A stretch of DNA of 34,474 nucleotides from contig JAUNCQ010000024.1 of NCBI GenBank assembly GCA_030526515.1, positions 1 to 34,474 on the forward strand, in the 5' to 3' direction. Position numbers and translations under genes: made by a program. The DNA comes from Coriobacteriia bacterium (lineage in GTDB: Bacteria; Actinomycetota; Coriobacteriia; Coriobacteriales; Eggerthellaceae). This document shows, in pieces, positions 7,301-22,029 of this stretch. The notes under the pieces are model-generated. The model was not told the DNA's origin. It saw nothing but the letters and a program-made list of their open reading frames with translations, and ran no database searches. Within the stretch, counting starts at the first letter, position 1; the number at the start of each line of letters is the position of its first letter.

Positions 7301-9013
7301 CTAGTTCAGCTGAATCTCCTTGGTCTTGGTGGAGGTGACGCTCACCACGCCGTGCCTCAGGTCGGCCAGCTTGCTGCCCTTGCAGGCAAAGGTGAAGTCC
7401 TTGAAGCGGTTGGCGTACAGACGGCCCGTGGGGACGCTCTTGTAGCCCACCAGCTTGCCATCCACGCGGACCTTGAAGGAGCGGGTGATCTTGTACTCGT
7501 AGTACGGATGGGTGTTGAAGCTGAAGCCCTTCACGTACAGGGTGCTGCCCTTGTACCAGACCTTGGTGATCCTGTAGCCCACGGCGTAGCTGGGATAGTT
7601 GCTCAGCACCTTCTTGTATCCGTAAGAGCGATAGTTCGCGGTCGGCTTGGCGCCCTTGCTGGTCTTGTACACGCTGGTCTTCTTGGAGCAGATGGACTTG
7701 ACCTTGAAGGTGGCCTTGCCCGCGTCGGACTTGGCGATCACGTAGCTGTACGCGTTCTTGCTGCTGGACAGGGACGAAGACGAAACGGTCTTCACGCACT
7801 TGCCGTTCATGTAGATCTTGAAGGAGCTCAGGCCCTTGGCGTTCTGGGTCTTCGGGATCACCACGCGCACCACGGCCTTACTGGCGCTGACCTTGGCAGC
7901 CTTCACGGACGGAGTCTTGAAGCCCGGGGTGGTCTTGGTGACGGTGTCGGTAGTGACGGTGCCGTAGTCGATGCCGCCGTCCTGAATGTGGGTCTTGATC
8001 TTGAAGGTGTACTTAGTGGCCGGCTTCAGGCCCTTGGCGGTGAACTCGCCCAGGGTGTTGTGAGACAGCTTGGTGCTGCCGCAGTAGACGGAGTAGGTCT
8101 TGCCGTAGCCGTTGTGCACGGTGCCGGAGATGCGGTCGTACAGGGAGCTGCCCCAGCTGCTGCCGGAGAACACGATGCCGCCCATCTGCTTGACACGCGC
8201 GGTCTTGGACAGGGTGGTCACCTTGGAAGCCTTGTCGTCGTCCTTGAAGGACTTGGCCTGATCAGCACTCAGCGGCACGCCGGAGAAGATGATCTGGTAG
8301 CTCTTGCCCCAGCCCAGCTCCACAGCGGGATACGTGCCATCCCTAAGCAGAGTCAGCTGGCTGCCCGTTAGGGCGTCATAGGCGTACTTGGCCTTGTTGC
8401 CGTTGTACAGATTGAACTTGTGCCACACCTTGCCATAGCCCAGGCTGGAAGAGTCGTCGTCACCGTACTCGACGGCGTTCATCTCGGCATAGCCCTTGTA
8501 CACGTCATCCGGATTCAGGACATCGCCAGGAGCGGAGCTTTCGACCCGCACGTTCTTGACGGTCAGGGTGCAGCTGAACGAGCCAACGGTAGCGCTGGGA
8601 ATAGTCACCTGGCAAAGCTCGAAGTCGCCCGCAGCAACCGCCACGTCATACAGGTACAGCGAGTTGCCGCCGCCCGACGCGCTCTTGCCGCCGCACGAGA
8701 AGGTCTTGCTCTTAGCGCTGTTAGGCTCGTTGAGGACAAGATCGACCTTCACCGGATACGCCGTGCTGTTGTAGACGCAGAACATGGTGGTGTAGCTGCC
8801 GCCCGAAGTCAGCGAGCCGTTCAGGGTGACATTAGACGGATTGCTGCTGGATCCGTCGTCGCTGATGGTCGCCTGGGCACCCGAAACCGTCATGCTGTAC
8901 GCATGGGCATAGGTGGTGGCGGCAGTGACGCAGGCGCCAGCCGCCAGCAGGGAAAGCAGGGCAACCGCCACTCCCCTGGCCATGGATGAACCTGCTCGAG
9001 CGAACATGGTCAT
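7301..9013 (-). CDS. Secreted protein with signal peptide and fibronectin III-like segment, function unknown
   Basis: The product is 570 aa. The N-terminus has basic residues, a hydrophobic core (GVAVALLSLLAAGACVTAA) and a likely signal peptidase I site after AHA near residue 38. Residues about 40-180 form a Cys-containing, Ser/Gly-rich beta region. A central segment around TVHNGYGKTYSVYCG...GLKPATKYTFKIKT resembles a fibronectin type III strand pattern. The C-terminal 200 residues are Lys/Tyr/Ser-rich with repeated KVSAS/KVKS-type strands. No LPXTG, LysM or membrane anchor is seen, so release or non-covalent attachment is likely. The start at 9013 follows AAAGGAG by 5 nt; ATG at 9007 is an alternative. 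It converges on the InlB-repeat gene and may share a surface role, by position only. Confidence 0.75.
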   Translation of the reverse strand: MTMFARAGSSMARGVAVALLSLLAAGACVTAATTYAHAYSMTVSGAQATISDDGSSSNPSNVTLNGSLTSGGSYTTMFCVYNSTAYPVKVDLVLNEPNSAKSKTFSCGGKSASGGGNSLYLYDVAVAAGDFELCQVTIPSATVGSFSCTLTVKNVRVESSAPGDVLNPDDVYKGYAEMNAVEYGDDDSSSLGYGKVWHKFNLYNGNKAKYAYDALTGSQLTLLRDGTYPAVELGWGKSYQIIFSGVPLSADQAKSFKDDDKASKVTTLSKTARVKQMGGIVFSGSSWGSSLYDRISGTVHNGYGKTYSVYCGSTKLSHNTLGEFTAKGLKPATKYTFKIKTHIQDGGIDYGTVTTDTVTKTTPGFKTPSVKAAKVSASKAVVRVVIPKTQNAKGLSSFKIYMNGKCVKTVSSSSLSSSKNAYSYVIAKSDAGKATFKVKSICSKKTSVYKTSKGAKPTANYRSYGYKKVLSNYPSYAVGYRITKVWYKGSTLYVKGFSFNTHPYYEYKITRSFKVRVDGKLVGYKSVPTGRLYANRFKDFTFACKGSKLADLRHGVVSVTSTKTKEIQLN

Positions 9014-9083
9014 GATGTCTCCTTTCCCGCGAATTCCTTCGCTTTCATTCCACCAACCATGTTGCAGGAAAGCAGGGCGCGCC

Positions 9084-9107
9084 GCATCCCTAAGGTTAGG
9101 GTGATGC
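9084..9107 (-). promoter_or_regulatory. Palindromic operator-like site upstream of the secreted-protein gene
   Basis: GCATC CCTAA GG TTAGG GT GATGC reads as a near-perfect palindrome about 75-95 nt upstream of the start codon. Its size suits a dimeric regulator or a small leader hairpin; no regulator is identified. Confidence 0.35.
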
Positions 9108-9127
9108 TGCAAAGTAAACAAACAGTA

Positions 9128-9167
9128 AGGGCGAAAGGTCCGCGCACATGCGGTTCCCTTTCGCCCT
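9128..9167 (-). terminator. Terminator downstream of glmM
   Basis: AGGGCGAAAGG (9128-9138) and CCTTTCGCCCT (9157-9167) form an 11-bp perfect stem extended inside by CCGC/GCGG. On the minus strand it is followed by TACTGTTTGTTTACTTT. It is the clearest case where the recurrent GGGCGAAA arm acts as a terminator stem. Confidence 0.75.
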
Positions 9168-9197
9168 GAAAGACGGAATATGTTGGAGCTCGGCGAG

Positions 9198-10538
9198 CTA
9201 CAGGCCCAGCTGCTGCTCCACCACCGCGGCGATTGCCTGGGCGTGGGACAAGGCCTCCTCCGGCGTGGCGGCTTCCACCATGACGCGGACCAGGGGCTCG
9301 GTGCCGCTGGGGCGCAGGAGCACGCGGCCGGTTTCGCCCATGGCCTGCTCGGCGGCCTTCACGGCGTCGGCCACGGCGTCGTTGGTGAGGACGGCGGCCT
9401 TGTCGGACACGCGGACGTTGATGAGCTCCTGGGGGAAGCGGGTCATGACGGCTGCTGCCTGGCCTGCGGTCTTGCCCATGCGGCGGGCTGCTGCCAGGAA
9501 CTGCACGGCGGTCATGAGGCCGTCGCCAGTGGAGTTGTGTTCCAGCAGGATCATGTGGCCGGACTGCTCGCCACCCAGGGCGTAGCCGTTCTCCCGCATG
9601 CACTCCAGCACGTAGCGGTCGCCGACCTTGGTCTGGACCACGTCGATGCCGGCCTCACGCAAAGCCTTGGTGAAGCCCAGGTTGCACATGACGGTGGACA
9701 CGGAGGTGTTGCCGGGCAGGCAGCCGCGCTGCTTCATGTCAATGGCCAGGACGGCCTCCATCATGTCGCCGTCGATTTCGTCCCCGTCGGCGCTGACCAT
9801 CATAACGCGGTCGGCGTCGCCGTCGTGAGCAATGCCCACCTCAGCGCCGGTAGCCTTGACCAGGGCCTTCAGGGGCTCCAGGTTGGTGGATCCGCACTTG
9901 ACGTTGATGTCGGTGCCGTCGAAGTCCTCGTTGATGGCCACGACCTCGGCACCCAGGCGCTCCAGGGCCTCGCGGCTGGTCAGGGCGCTGGCGCCATGGC
10001 CGGCGTCCAGGGCGACCTTCATGCCGTCGAAGTCGATGCCCTGCTCCTGCACGGCATCGACCGCATGGGCCAGGTACAGCTCGCAGGCATCGTCCACGGG
10101 CAGGATCACGCCCACCTCGTCGCCGTTGGGCAGCTCATCGGGCTGAGCGCCGCCAGCGGTGATGAAGGCTTCGATTTCGTCCTCCACCGCGTCAGGCAGC
10201 TTGAAGCCCTGGCCGTCGAAGTACTTGATGCCGTTGTATGCCGGCGGATTGTGGCTGGCGCTGATGACGATGCCGCCGTCAGCATGGAGCTCGCCCACCA
10301 GGAAGGCAACGCCCGGGGTGGGGATGATGCCGGCGGAAAGGGCGGTGCCGCCCATGCTGGTGATGCCGGCGAAGACCGCGGACTCCAGCATGTCGCCGGA
10401 CAGGCGGGTGTCCTTGCCCACCAGGATGGTCTTGCCCAGGAAGCGAACGGCAGCCTGGCCCAGCTTGAACGCCAGGTCGCAGGTCAGGTCCTTGTTGGCA
10501 ATGCCGCGGACGCCGTCGGTGCCGAACATACGACTCAT
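9198..10538 (-). CDS. glmM: Phosphoglucosamine mutase (GlmM)
   Basis: The product is 446 aa, normal for GlmM. It converts glucosamine-6-P to glucosamine-1-P for UDP-GlcNAc and peptidoglycan synthesis. The N-terminus MSRMFGTDGVRGIAN is diagnostic of GlmM rather than phosphoglucomutase. The phosphoserine loop VISASHNPPAYNGIK holds catalytic Ser95; the metal loop is HDGDADR; the sugar-binding loop is GGEQSGHMI; the C-terminal phosphate site is RPSGTEPLVRVMVE. The start at 10538 follows GGAGG by 5 nt. It has its own weak promoter and lies between the rpoC terminator and the secreted-protein gene. Confidence 0.96.
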   Translation of the reverse strand: MSRMFGTDGVRGIANKDLTCDLAFKLGQAAVRFLGKTILVGKDTRLSGDMLESAVFAGITSMGGTALSAGIIPTPGVAFLVGELHADGGIVISASHNPPAYNGIKYFDGQGFKLPDAVEDEIEAFITAGGAQPDELPNGDEVGVILPVDDACELYLAHAVDAVQEQGIDFDGMKVALDAGHGASALTSREALERLGAEVVAINEDFDGTDINVKCGSTNLEPLKALVKATGAEVGIAHDGDADRVMMVSADGDEIDGDMMEAVLAIDMKQRGCLPGNTSVSTVMCNLGFTKALREAGIDVVQTKVGDRYVLECMRENGYALGGEQSGHMILLEHNSTGDGLMTAVQFLAAARRMGKTAGQAAAVMTRFPQELINVRVSDKAAVLTNDAVADAVKAAEQAMGETGRVLLRPSGTEPLVRVMVEAATPEEALSHAQAIAAVVEQQLGL

Positions 10539-10574
10539 AGAAACCTCCGTAGTCGAGGGAATATGCTGCATCCC

Positions 10575-10603
10575 AGTATAGCGCGCTCCCCCGCCATCAG
10601 GCA
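10575..10603 (-). promoter_or_regulatory. Promoter of glmM
   Basis: On the minus strand TGCCTG (10603-10598) and TATACT (10580-10575) are 17 nt apart; the start would be near 10568, 30 nt before the ATG. The -35 is weak. Confidence 0.5.
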
Positions 10604-10645
10604 CTACGACCGCCGTCCTCCACCTAAACGGCGCCGCCCAGAACG

Positions 10646-10672
10646 CAAAGAAGGGGCGCCGGAGCGCCCCTT
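10646..10672 (-). terminator. Terminator of rpoBC
   Basis: AAGGGGCGC/GCGCCCCTT (10651-10659 with 10664-10672), 9 bp with loop CGGA, followed on the minus strand by CTTTG. It lies 35 nt after the rpoC stop. Confidence 0.75.
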
Positions 10673-10706
10673 CGGGTAAAGCTAGGTGCTTAGGAGTTCC
10701 GAGTGA

Positions 10707-18626
<7,920 letters not shown>

Positions 18627-18681
18627 GGGCTCTTCCTCCTTCTGATTAGACAAAAACCCGATTAAAGTCATAAACGTTAAA

Positions 18682-18709
18682 AATATAACCATAACTTTTG
18701 CGAAGTCAA
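18682..18709 (-). promoter_or_regulatory. Promoter of rpoB-rpoC
   Basis: On the minus strand TTGACT (18709-18704) and TATATT (18687-18682) with a 16-nt spacer lie in a locally AT-rich stretch. The start near 18675 gives a leader of about 50 nt. AT-rich DNA immediately upstream (18710-18740) could serve as an UP element. Confidence 0.75.
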
Positions 18710-18909
18710 GGAAAATTTCTGATTATTGTGGAGTTCTTATGTAGTTTTCGGTCGTGACCTGGGGAAACGTAAAAACGACTTTTTACCGTTCGGCGGCTTT
18801 TCACTCCATCAAACTGGAGCATCTTCAGGACGAAAACCAGCCCCGGAAACCCCCGCGAATCGTCAGTGAGCCCCTGCGAATCTCCGGCGATTTCACCAGC
18901 GCCCGCTCC

Positions 18910-19180
18910 ATGGCAATTCCCCGACCTGTGGAGCAGCGCCGCCAAATGCGCCCCTCCGAATGGCAGTTCCACGACCTGTGGAGCGCGCCTCCGTCGATTT
19001 CGGGAATCTCACCGCCAGTTTCACCACCTGTGGAGCAAAAATCAGCCTCAACCGCTCCACAGGTCAGGGAACTGTCAGCAAAACAGCTGGCGAGCCGCAA
19101 CAGGCGCTCCACGGGTCGCGGAACTGCCATCTGAGCCCCCTCCAAAAGGGTGCCAACTCCACAGGTCGGGGAATTGTCAT
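18910..19180. repeat. Concentric inverted-repeat element: six 25-bp copies, three each way
   Basis: Forward copies at 18910-18934, 18960-18984 and 19012-19036 follow the consensus ATGRCARTTCC, two variable bases, GACCTGTGGAGC. Reverse copies are at 19054-19078, 19106-19130 and 19156-19180. All three pairs share the exact midpoint 19045. Outer and middle pairs match at 23/25 bases and the inner pair at 19/25. The 25- and 27-bp spacers are not complementary. The whole interval 18710-19359 contains no credible gene: open frames across it are made of the repeats. It lies between the rpoB promoter and the end of the GNAT gene. Confidence 0.85.
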
Positions 19181-19359
19181 CAGAAGGAGGCGGCGTTCGC
19201 GGCGCACGAAGCCGTGGTGGAGTATTCGCCACGGCGGCAACGCCGGACGAGGCGCGCACACGCCGCGACATGACGCCAGTCAAAGATCCCAGCAGCGGCA
19301 ACGCGGACGCCGGAAGCACGGCTGCGGCGGCACAGGCGCTGGGGCGCGCGGCGCAAGTC

Positions 19360-19968
19360 CTACAGGTGCTGGTAGGCGGTGCGCGGGGAGCCGTCGTAGG
19401 TGTAGATGGTGCCGCAGGTGGTGAAGCCGAGCTTGGCCAGAAGGCCGTGCATGGGGGCGTTCTGGGCGTGGGTGTCTATGCGCAGGCCGCCGCCGGCGCC
19501 CAGCTGGCGGGCGCGGTCCAGCGCCCACAGGATGCAGTGGGTCCCCAGGCCACGGGTGCCCTGGGCCACGGCAATGCGATGCACCACGCCGTAGGGCTCG
19601 TCGTTCAGCCACGCGCCGTCGTCGATGCGCGCGTAAGTGGCGTCCTCCTCCACGGCAAAGTAGAACACCGCGTCAATGCGGCCGCCAGCGGGGATTTCGT
19701 CCCCCGGCGAAGAAGGGGCAACGGCGCTTTCATCCGCCGGCGAAGAGGGGGCAGCGGCGCCTTCTGCCCCTGGGAGCGAAAGATCGGCAGGCTCGGAGAC
19801 GCACACGTACAGGTTGCCCCGGGCCACGTCGTCGTCGAGCATGGCCTGCTGGGGGTATCCGCCGGCCCACTGGGTGGGATTGCCGGCCCGGACCATGAAG
19901 TCGCGGGCCTGGGCGTAGATCTGGTTGATGCGGGCAAAGTCCGCGGGCGTGGCGGGGCGAATCAGCAC
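19360..19968 (-). CDS. GNAT family N-acetyltransferase
   Basis: The product is 202 aa. The N-terminal IRPATPADFARINQIY and the acetyl-CoA loop VHRIAVAQGTRGLGTHCILW (R/QxxGxG type) mark a GNAT enzyme; the end NAPMHGLLAKLGFTTCGTIY is the usual C-terminal half. Residues 61-97 are a Ser/Pro/Ala/Asp-rich insertion coded by a 33-bp tandem duplication, probably a surface loop. The start is GTG at 19968 with GGGGAGGG upstream; no family-consistent ATG is near. It lies 11 nt after the NYN gene stop, so the two are probably co-transcribed with rlmB. The substrate is unknown. Confidence 0.85.
   Translation of the reverse strand: MLIRPATPADFARINQIYAQARDFMVRAGNPTQWAGGYPQQAMLDDDVARGNLYVCVSEPADLSLPGAEGAAAPSSPADESAVAPSSPGDEIPAGGRIDAVFYFAVEEDATYARIDDGAWLNDEPYGVVHRIAVAQGTRGLGTHCILWALDRARQLGAGGGLRIDTHAQNAPMHGLLAKLGFTTCGTIYTYDGSPRTAYQHL
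19695..19760. repeat. 33-bp in-frame tandem duplication inside the GNAT gene
   Basis: Two adjacent 33-bp units (19695-19727, 19728-19760) match at 29 of 33 bases and encode the low-complexity loop. The length keeps the frame open. Confidence 0.75.
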
Positions 19969-19979
19969 GGCGCCCTCCC

Positions 19980-20522
19980 CTACATGCCGTCCCGGAGGGC
20001 CTTGAGCTTGGCCAGGGTGTCAGCATCTATGCGGCCGGCCACGGTGCGCTTCTCCGCCACCTTGGGGCGCTCGTCCAGGCGGGCGTCCTCGTAGTGCATG
20101 CTCATCTCGTGGCTGAAGCCCTCGGCGCTCATGCGGTCGATGCCGAAGCCGAAGACGGTGTCCTGGATGCCGCCGTCGCTGGTGACCACCAGAGTCTCCA
20201 CCATGCGCTCGCGGGCGTCATGGGCCAGCTTCTCGATCACCTTGTCCGCCGAGCTTCCCGCGGGGCTGAACATGATGCGCACGCCGCCCACGGTTTCCTG
20301 GGCGCCGGTGGAGAACTGGTTTTCGCCCGCATCGAACACGATCACGGCCTTCCAATCATGCCCCGCGAAGCTCACCACGTCGTTGATGAGGGTTTCTCGG
20401 GCACGGTTGAAGGCGTCGTGGGTGTAGTCGGGCATGGACGCCACGATGCGCTTGTAGCGGCTGCCGGAACGCAGGACGTTGTAGCCGTCCACGATGAGCA
20501 GCTTGTTGCGTTTGCGAGCCAT
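19980..20522 (-). CDS. NYN domain protein of the YacP/Rae1 family (probable endoribonuclease)
   Basis: The product is 180 aa. KLLIVDGYNVLRS is the start of a YacP-type NYN (PIN-like) domain; further acidic positions typical of the metal site occur in AVIVFDAGEN, SSADKVIEK and LVVTSDGGIQD. B. subtilis Rae1 (YacP) is a ribosome-associated mRNA endonuclease, and there too it follows rlmB, so the neighbour order supports the family call. The start at 20522 is 8 nt past the rlmB stop; an upstream in-frame ATG at 20564 would overlap rlmB and adds residues outside the domain. The C-terminus is basic (KVAEKRTVAGRIDADTLAKL). Confidence 0.85.
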   Translation of the reverse strand: MARKRNKLLIVDGYNVLRSGSRYKRIVASMPDYTHDAFNRARETLINDVVSFAGHDWKAVIVFDAGENQFSTGAQETVGGVRIMFSPAGSSADKVIEKLAHDARERMVETLVVTSDGGIQDTVFGFGIDRMSAEGFSHEMSMHYEDARLDERPKVAEKRTVAGRIDADTLAKLKALRDGM

Positions 20523-20530
20523 GGCTGCGG

Positions 20531-21289
20531 CTATGCCTTGGGGGCCTGGTTCTGGCGCAGCCACTCGTACATGCAGGCGGTGCTGGCCTGGGCCACGTTC
20601 AGGGAGCCGACCTTGCCTTCCATGGGCAGCGCCACGAAGAAGTCGCAGTTTTCCTGGGTCAGGCGGGACAGGCCCTCGCCTTCGTTGCCCATGACCAGCA
20701 GGATCTTGCCCTTCAGGTTGGTGTCCCAGATGGTGCCGTCCTTCTGCTCGCTGGCGCCGGCGACCCAGAAGCCCTCCTTCTTGGCGCGCTCCATGATCTG
20801 GACCAGGTTGGGCACCTGCGCCACGGGCATGTGGACCACGGCGCCGGCGGAGCTCTTGTAGGTGGCGGCGGTCACGCCGGCGGAGCGCTTGCTGGGCACG
20901 ATCACGCCGCTGGCACCCACGGCATCGGCGCTGCGGATCACGGCGCCCAGGTTGCCGGCGTCGGTGATGTGGTCCAGCATGACGATGAGCGCACGGCCGT
21001 CGTGCTCGTCAGCGTAGGCGTTGGCCAGCTTGATGATGTCGCCGCCGCTGTGATAGGTGAAGGGCACGGTCTGGCCCATGACGCCCTGATGGCTGCCGCG
21101 CTCGGACAGCTCGTCCAGCTTCTTGCGGGGCACCAGCTTCACGGGCACGTTCAGGCGCTTGGCCTTGCGCTCGATGTCGTTGATCAGGCTGTCGTGCTTC
21201 ACGTTGTCGGCCATCAGAATGACCTTGAACGGAACGTGGGTGCGCAGAGCCTCGACCAGCGGTCGCTTGCCTTCAATATAGTCAGCCAT
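20531..21289 (-). CDS. rlmB: 23S rRNA 2'-O-methyltransferase of the TrmH/SpoU family (RlmB-like)
   Basis: The product is 252 aa. An N-terminal substrate-binding domain (ADYIEGKRPLVEALR, then RGSHQGVMGQ) precedes the knotted SPOUT domain. Its three signature motifs are complete: LDHITDAGNLGAVIRSADA, ILLVMGNEGEGLSRL and ALPMEGKVGSLNVAQAS. This layout fits RlmB, which methylates a guanosine of 23S rRNA; a close paralogue with another target cannot be excluded. The start is ATG at 21289 with AAGGA 8 nt upstream. It leads an rlmB-NYN-GNAT unit, the first two as in B. subtilis. The leader has a CCGCGG...CCGCGG inverted repeat. Confidence 0.9.
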   Translation of the reverse strand: MADYIEGKRPLVEALRTHVPFKVILMADNVKHDSLINDIERKAKRLNVPVKLVPRKKLDELSERGSHQGVMGQTVPFTYHSGGDIIKLANAYADEHDGRALIVMLDHITDAGNLGAVIRSADAVGASGVIVPSKRSAGVTAATYKSSAGAVVHMPVAQVPNLVQIMERAKKEGFWVAGASEQKDGTIWDTNLKGKILLVMGNEGEGLSRLTQENCDFFVALPMEGKVGSLNVAQASTACMYEWLRQNQAPKA

Positions 21290-21375
21290 AGAGCAGTCCT
21301 TCTAGTTCAGCCGCGGAGTCCGCGGTGGGAATATACGTCAGAGTAGTTTATCATTTCGGGCGAAACATGAGGTCG

Positions 21376-21408
21376 TGCTGTGCCCTCCCCCACGTGGAGT
21401 GCACAGCA
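21376..21408 (+). promoter_or_regulatory. Leader hairpin of the NifX-like gene
   Basis: TGCTGTGC (21376-21383) and GCACAGCA (21401-21408) are perfect 8-bp inverted repeats 24 nt upstream of the start codon. No T-tract follows. It may shape access to the ribosome-binding site (AGAAGG) or bind a regulator. Confidence 0.35.
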
Positions 21409-21432
21409 TTTTCACGAGAGAGAAGGTTTCCC

Positions 21433-21813
21433 ATGATCGTTGCCATCCCGTTCGAAAACGGCAGCATCGGCCAGCACTTCGGCCACACCGAGCAGTTCAA
21501 GATCTACACCATCGAGGAGGGCAAGGCCCTCATGAAGTCCCGCGTGGTCAGCACCGACGGCCAGGGCCACGGCGCCCTTGCGGCCTTCCTGACCGGCCTG
21601 GACGTGAACGTGGTGATCTGCGGCGGCATCGGCGACCATGCCATTGCCGGCCTCGAGTCCTCCGGCATTGCCGTGCACAGCGGCGTGAACGGCTTCTGCG
21701 ACGCCGCCGCCCGCGCCTTCAAGAACGGCAAGCTGGAGTCCCTGCAGTGCTCCACCTGCGACTCCCACGGCGAAGGCGGTTGCAGCCACTCCTGCAGCAG
21801 CTGCGGCCACTAG
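21433..21813 (+). CDS. NifB/NifX-family iron-molybdenum cluster-binding protein with Cys/His-rich tail
   Basis: The product is 126 aa. MIVAIPFENGSIGQHFGHTEQFKIY, followed by a compact alpha/beta domain ending SGVNGFCDAAARAF, is the dinitrogenase iron-molybdenum-cofactor family fold. Members bind metal-sulfur clusters; in anaerobes without nitrogenase their client is mostly unknown. The last 21 residues hold five Cys and three His (CSTC, GGCSHSC, SSCGH), a likely extra metal site. The start at 21433 follows AGAAGG by 6 nt. It is a lone plus-strand gene, divergent from rlmB and convergent with metH, sharing a strong bidirectional terminator. Confidence 0.88.
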   Translation: MIVAIPFENGSIGQHFGHTEQFKIYTIEEGKALMKSRVVSTDGQGHGALAAFLTGLDVNVVICGGIGDHAIAGLESSGIAVHSGVNGFCDAAARAFKNGKLESLQCSTCDSHGEGGCSHSCSSCGH

Positions 21814-21911
21814 GAGCCACGGGTCGGGGCTCGCACGGCCTGCGGCCGACCACCATTCGGACGAAACGAGGCCGCCGATAACGACCAGCCCGCAAGCCCG
21901 CACCAAGCGCA

Positions 21912-21965
21912 AAGGGGCGCCTGCCGATCCCGACGGATCCGGCAGGCGCCCCTTCTCTTTCGTCC
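21912..21965. terminator. Bidirectional terminator between the NifX-like gene and metH
   Basis: A 15-bp perfect stem AAGGGGCGCCTGCCG (21912-21926) / CGGCAGGCGCCCCTT (21940-21954), with extra GATCC/GGATC pairing in the loop, is followed by CTCTTTCG on plus and TGCGC on minus. A GGACGAAA (21859-21866) / TTTCGTCC (21958-21965) pair frames it, as at other gene ends here. Confidence 0.85.
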
Positions 21966-22029
21966 TGAAGCCGCACGACCAGCAGGAGCGAGTGCGCCGT
22001 TGACCAACGACGCCCCGCACCGCACCGCC

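Noticed and set aside
18754-19134. Small proteins encoded across the concentric repeat
   Set aside because: The frames consist mainly of the repeat (PVEQ or STGRG motifs), have no good ribosome-binding site and appear in several frames at once.
18910-19180. CRISPR array
   Set aside because: Repeat and spacer lengths look CRISPR-like, but half the repeats are inverted about a single centre, only six copies exist and no cas genes are near.
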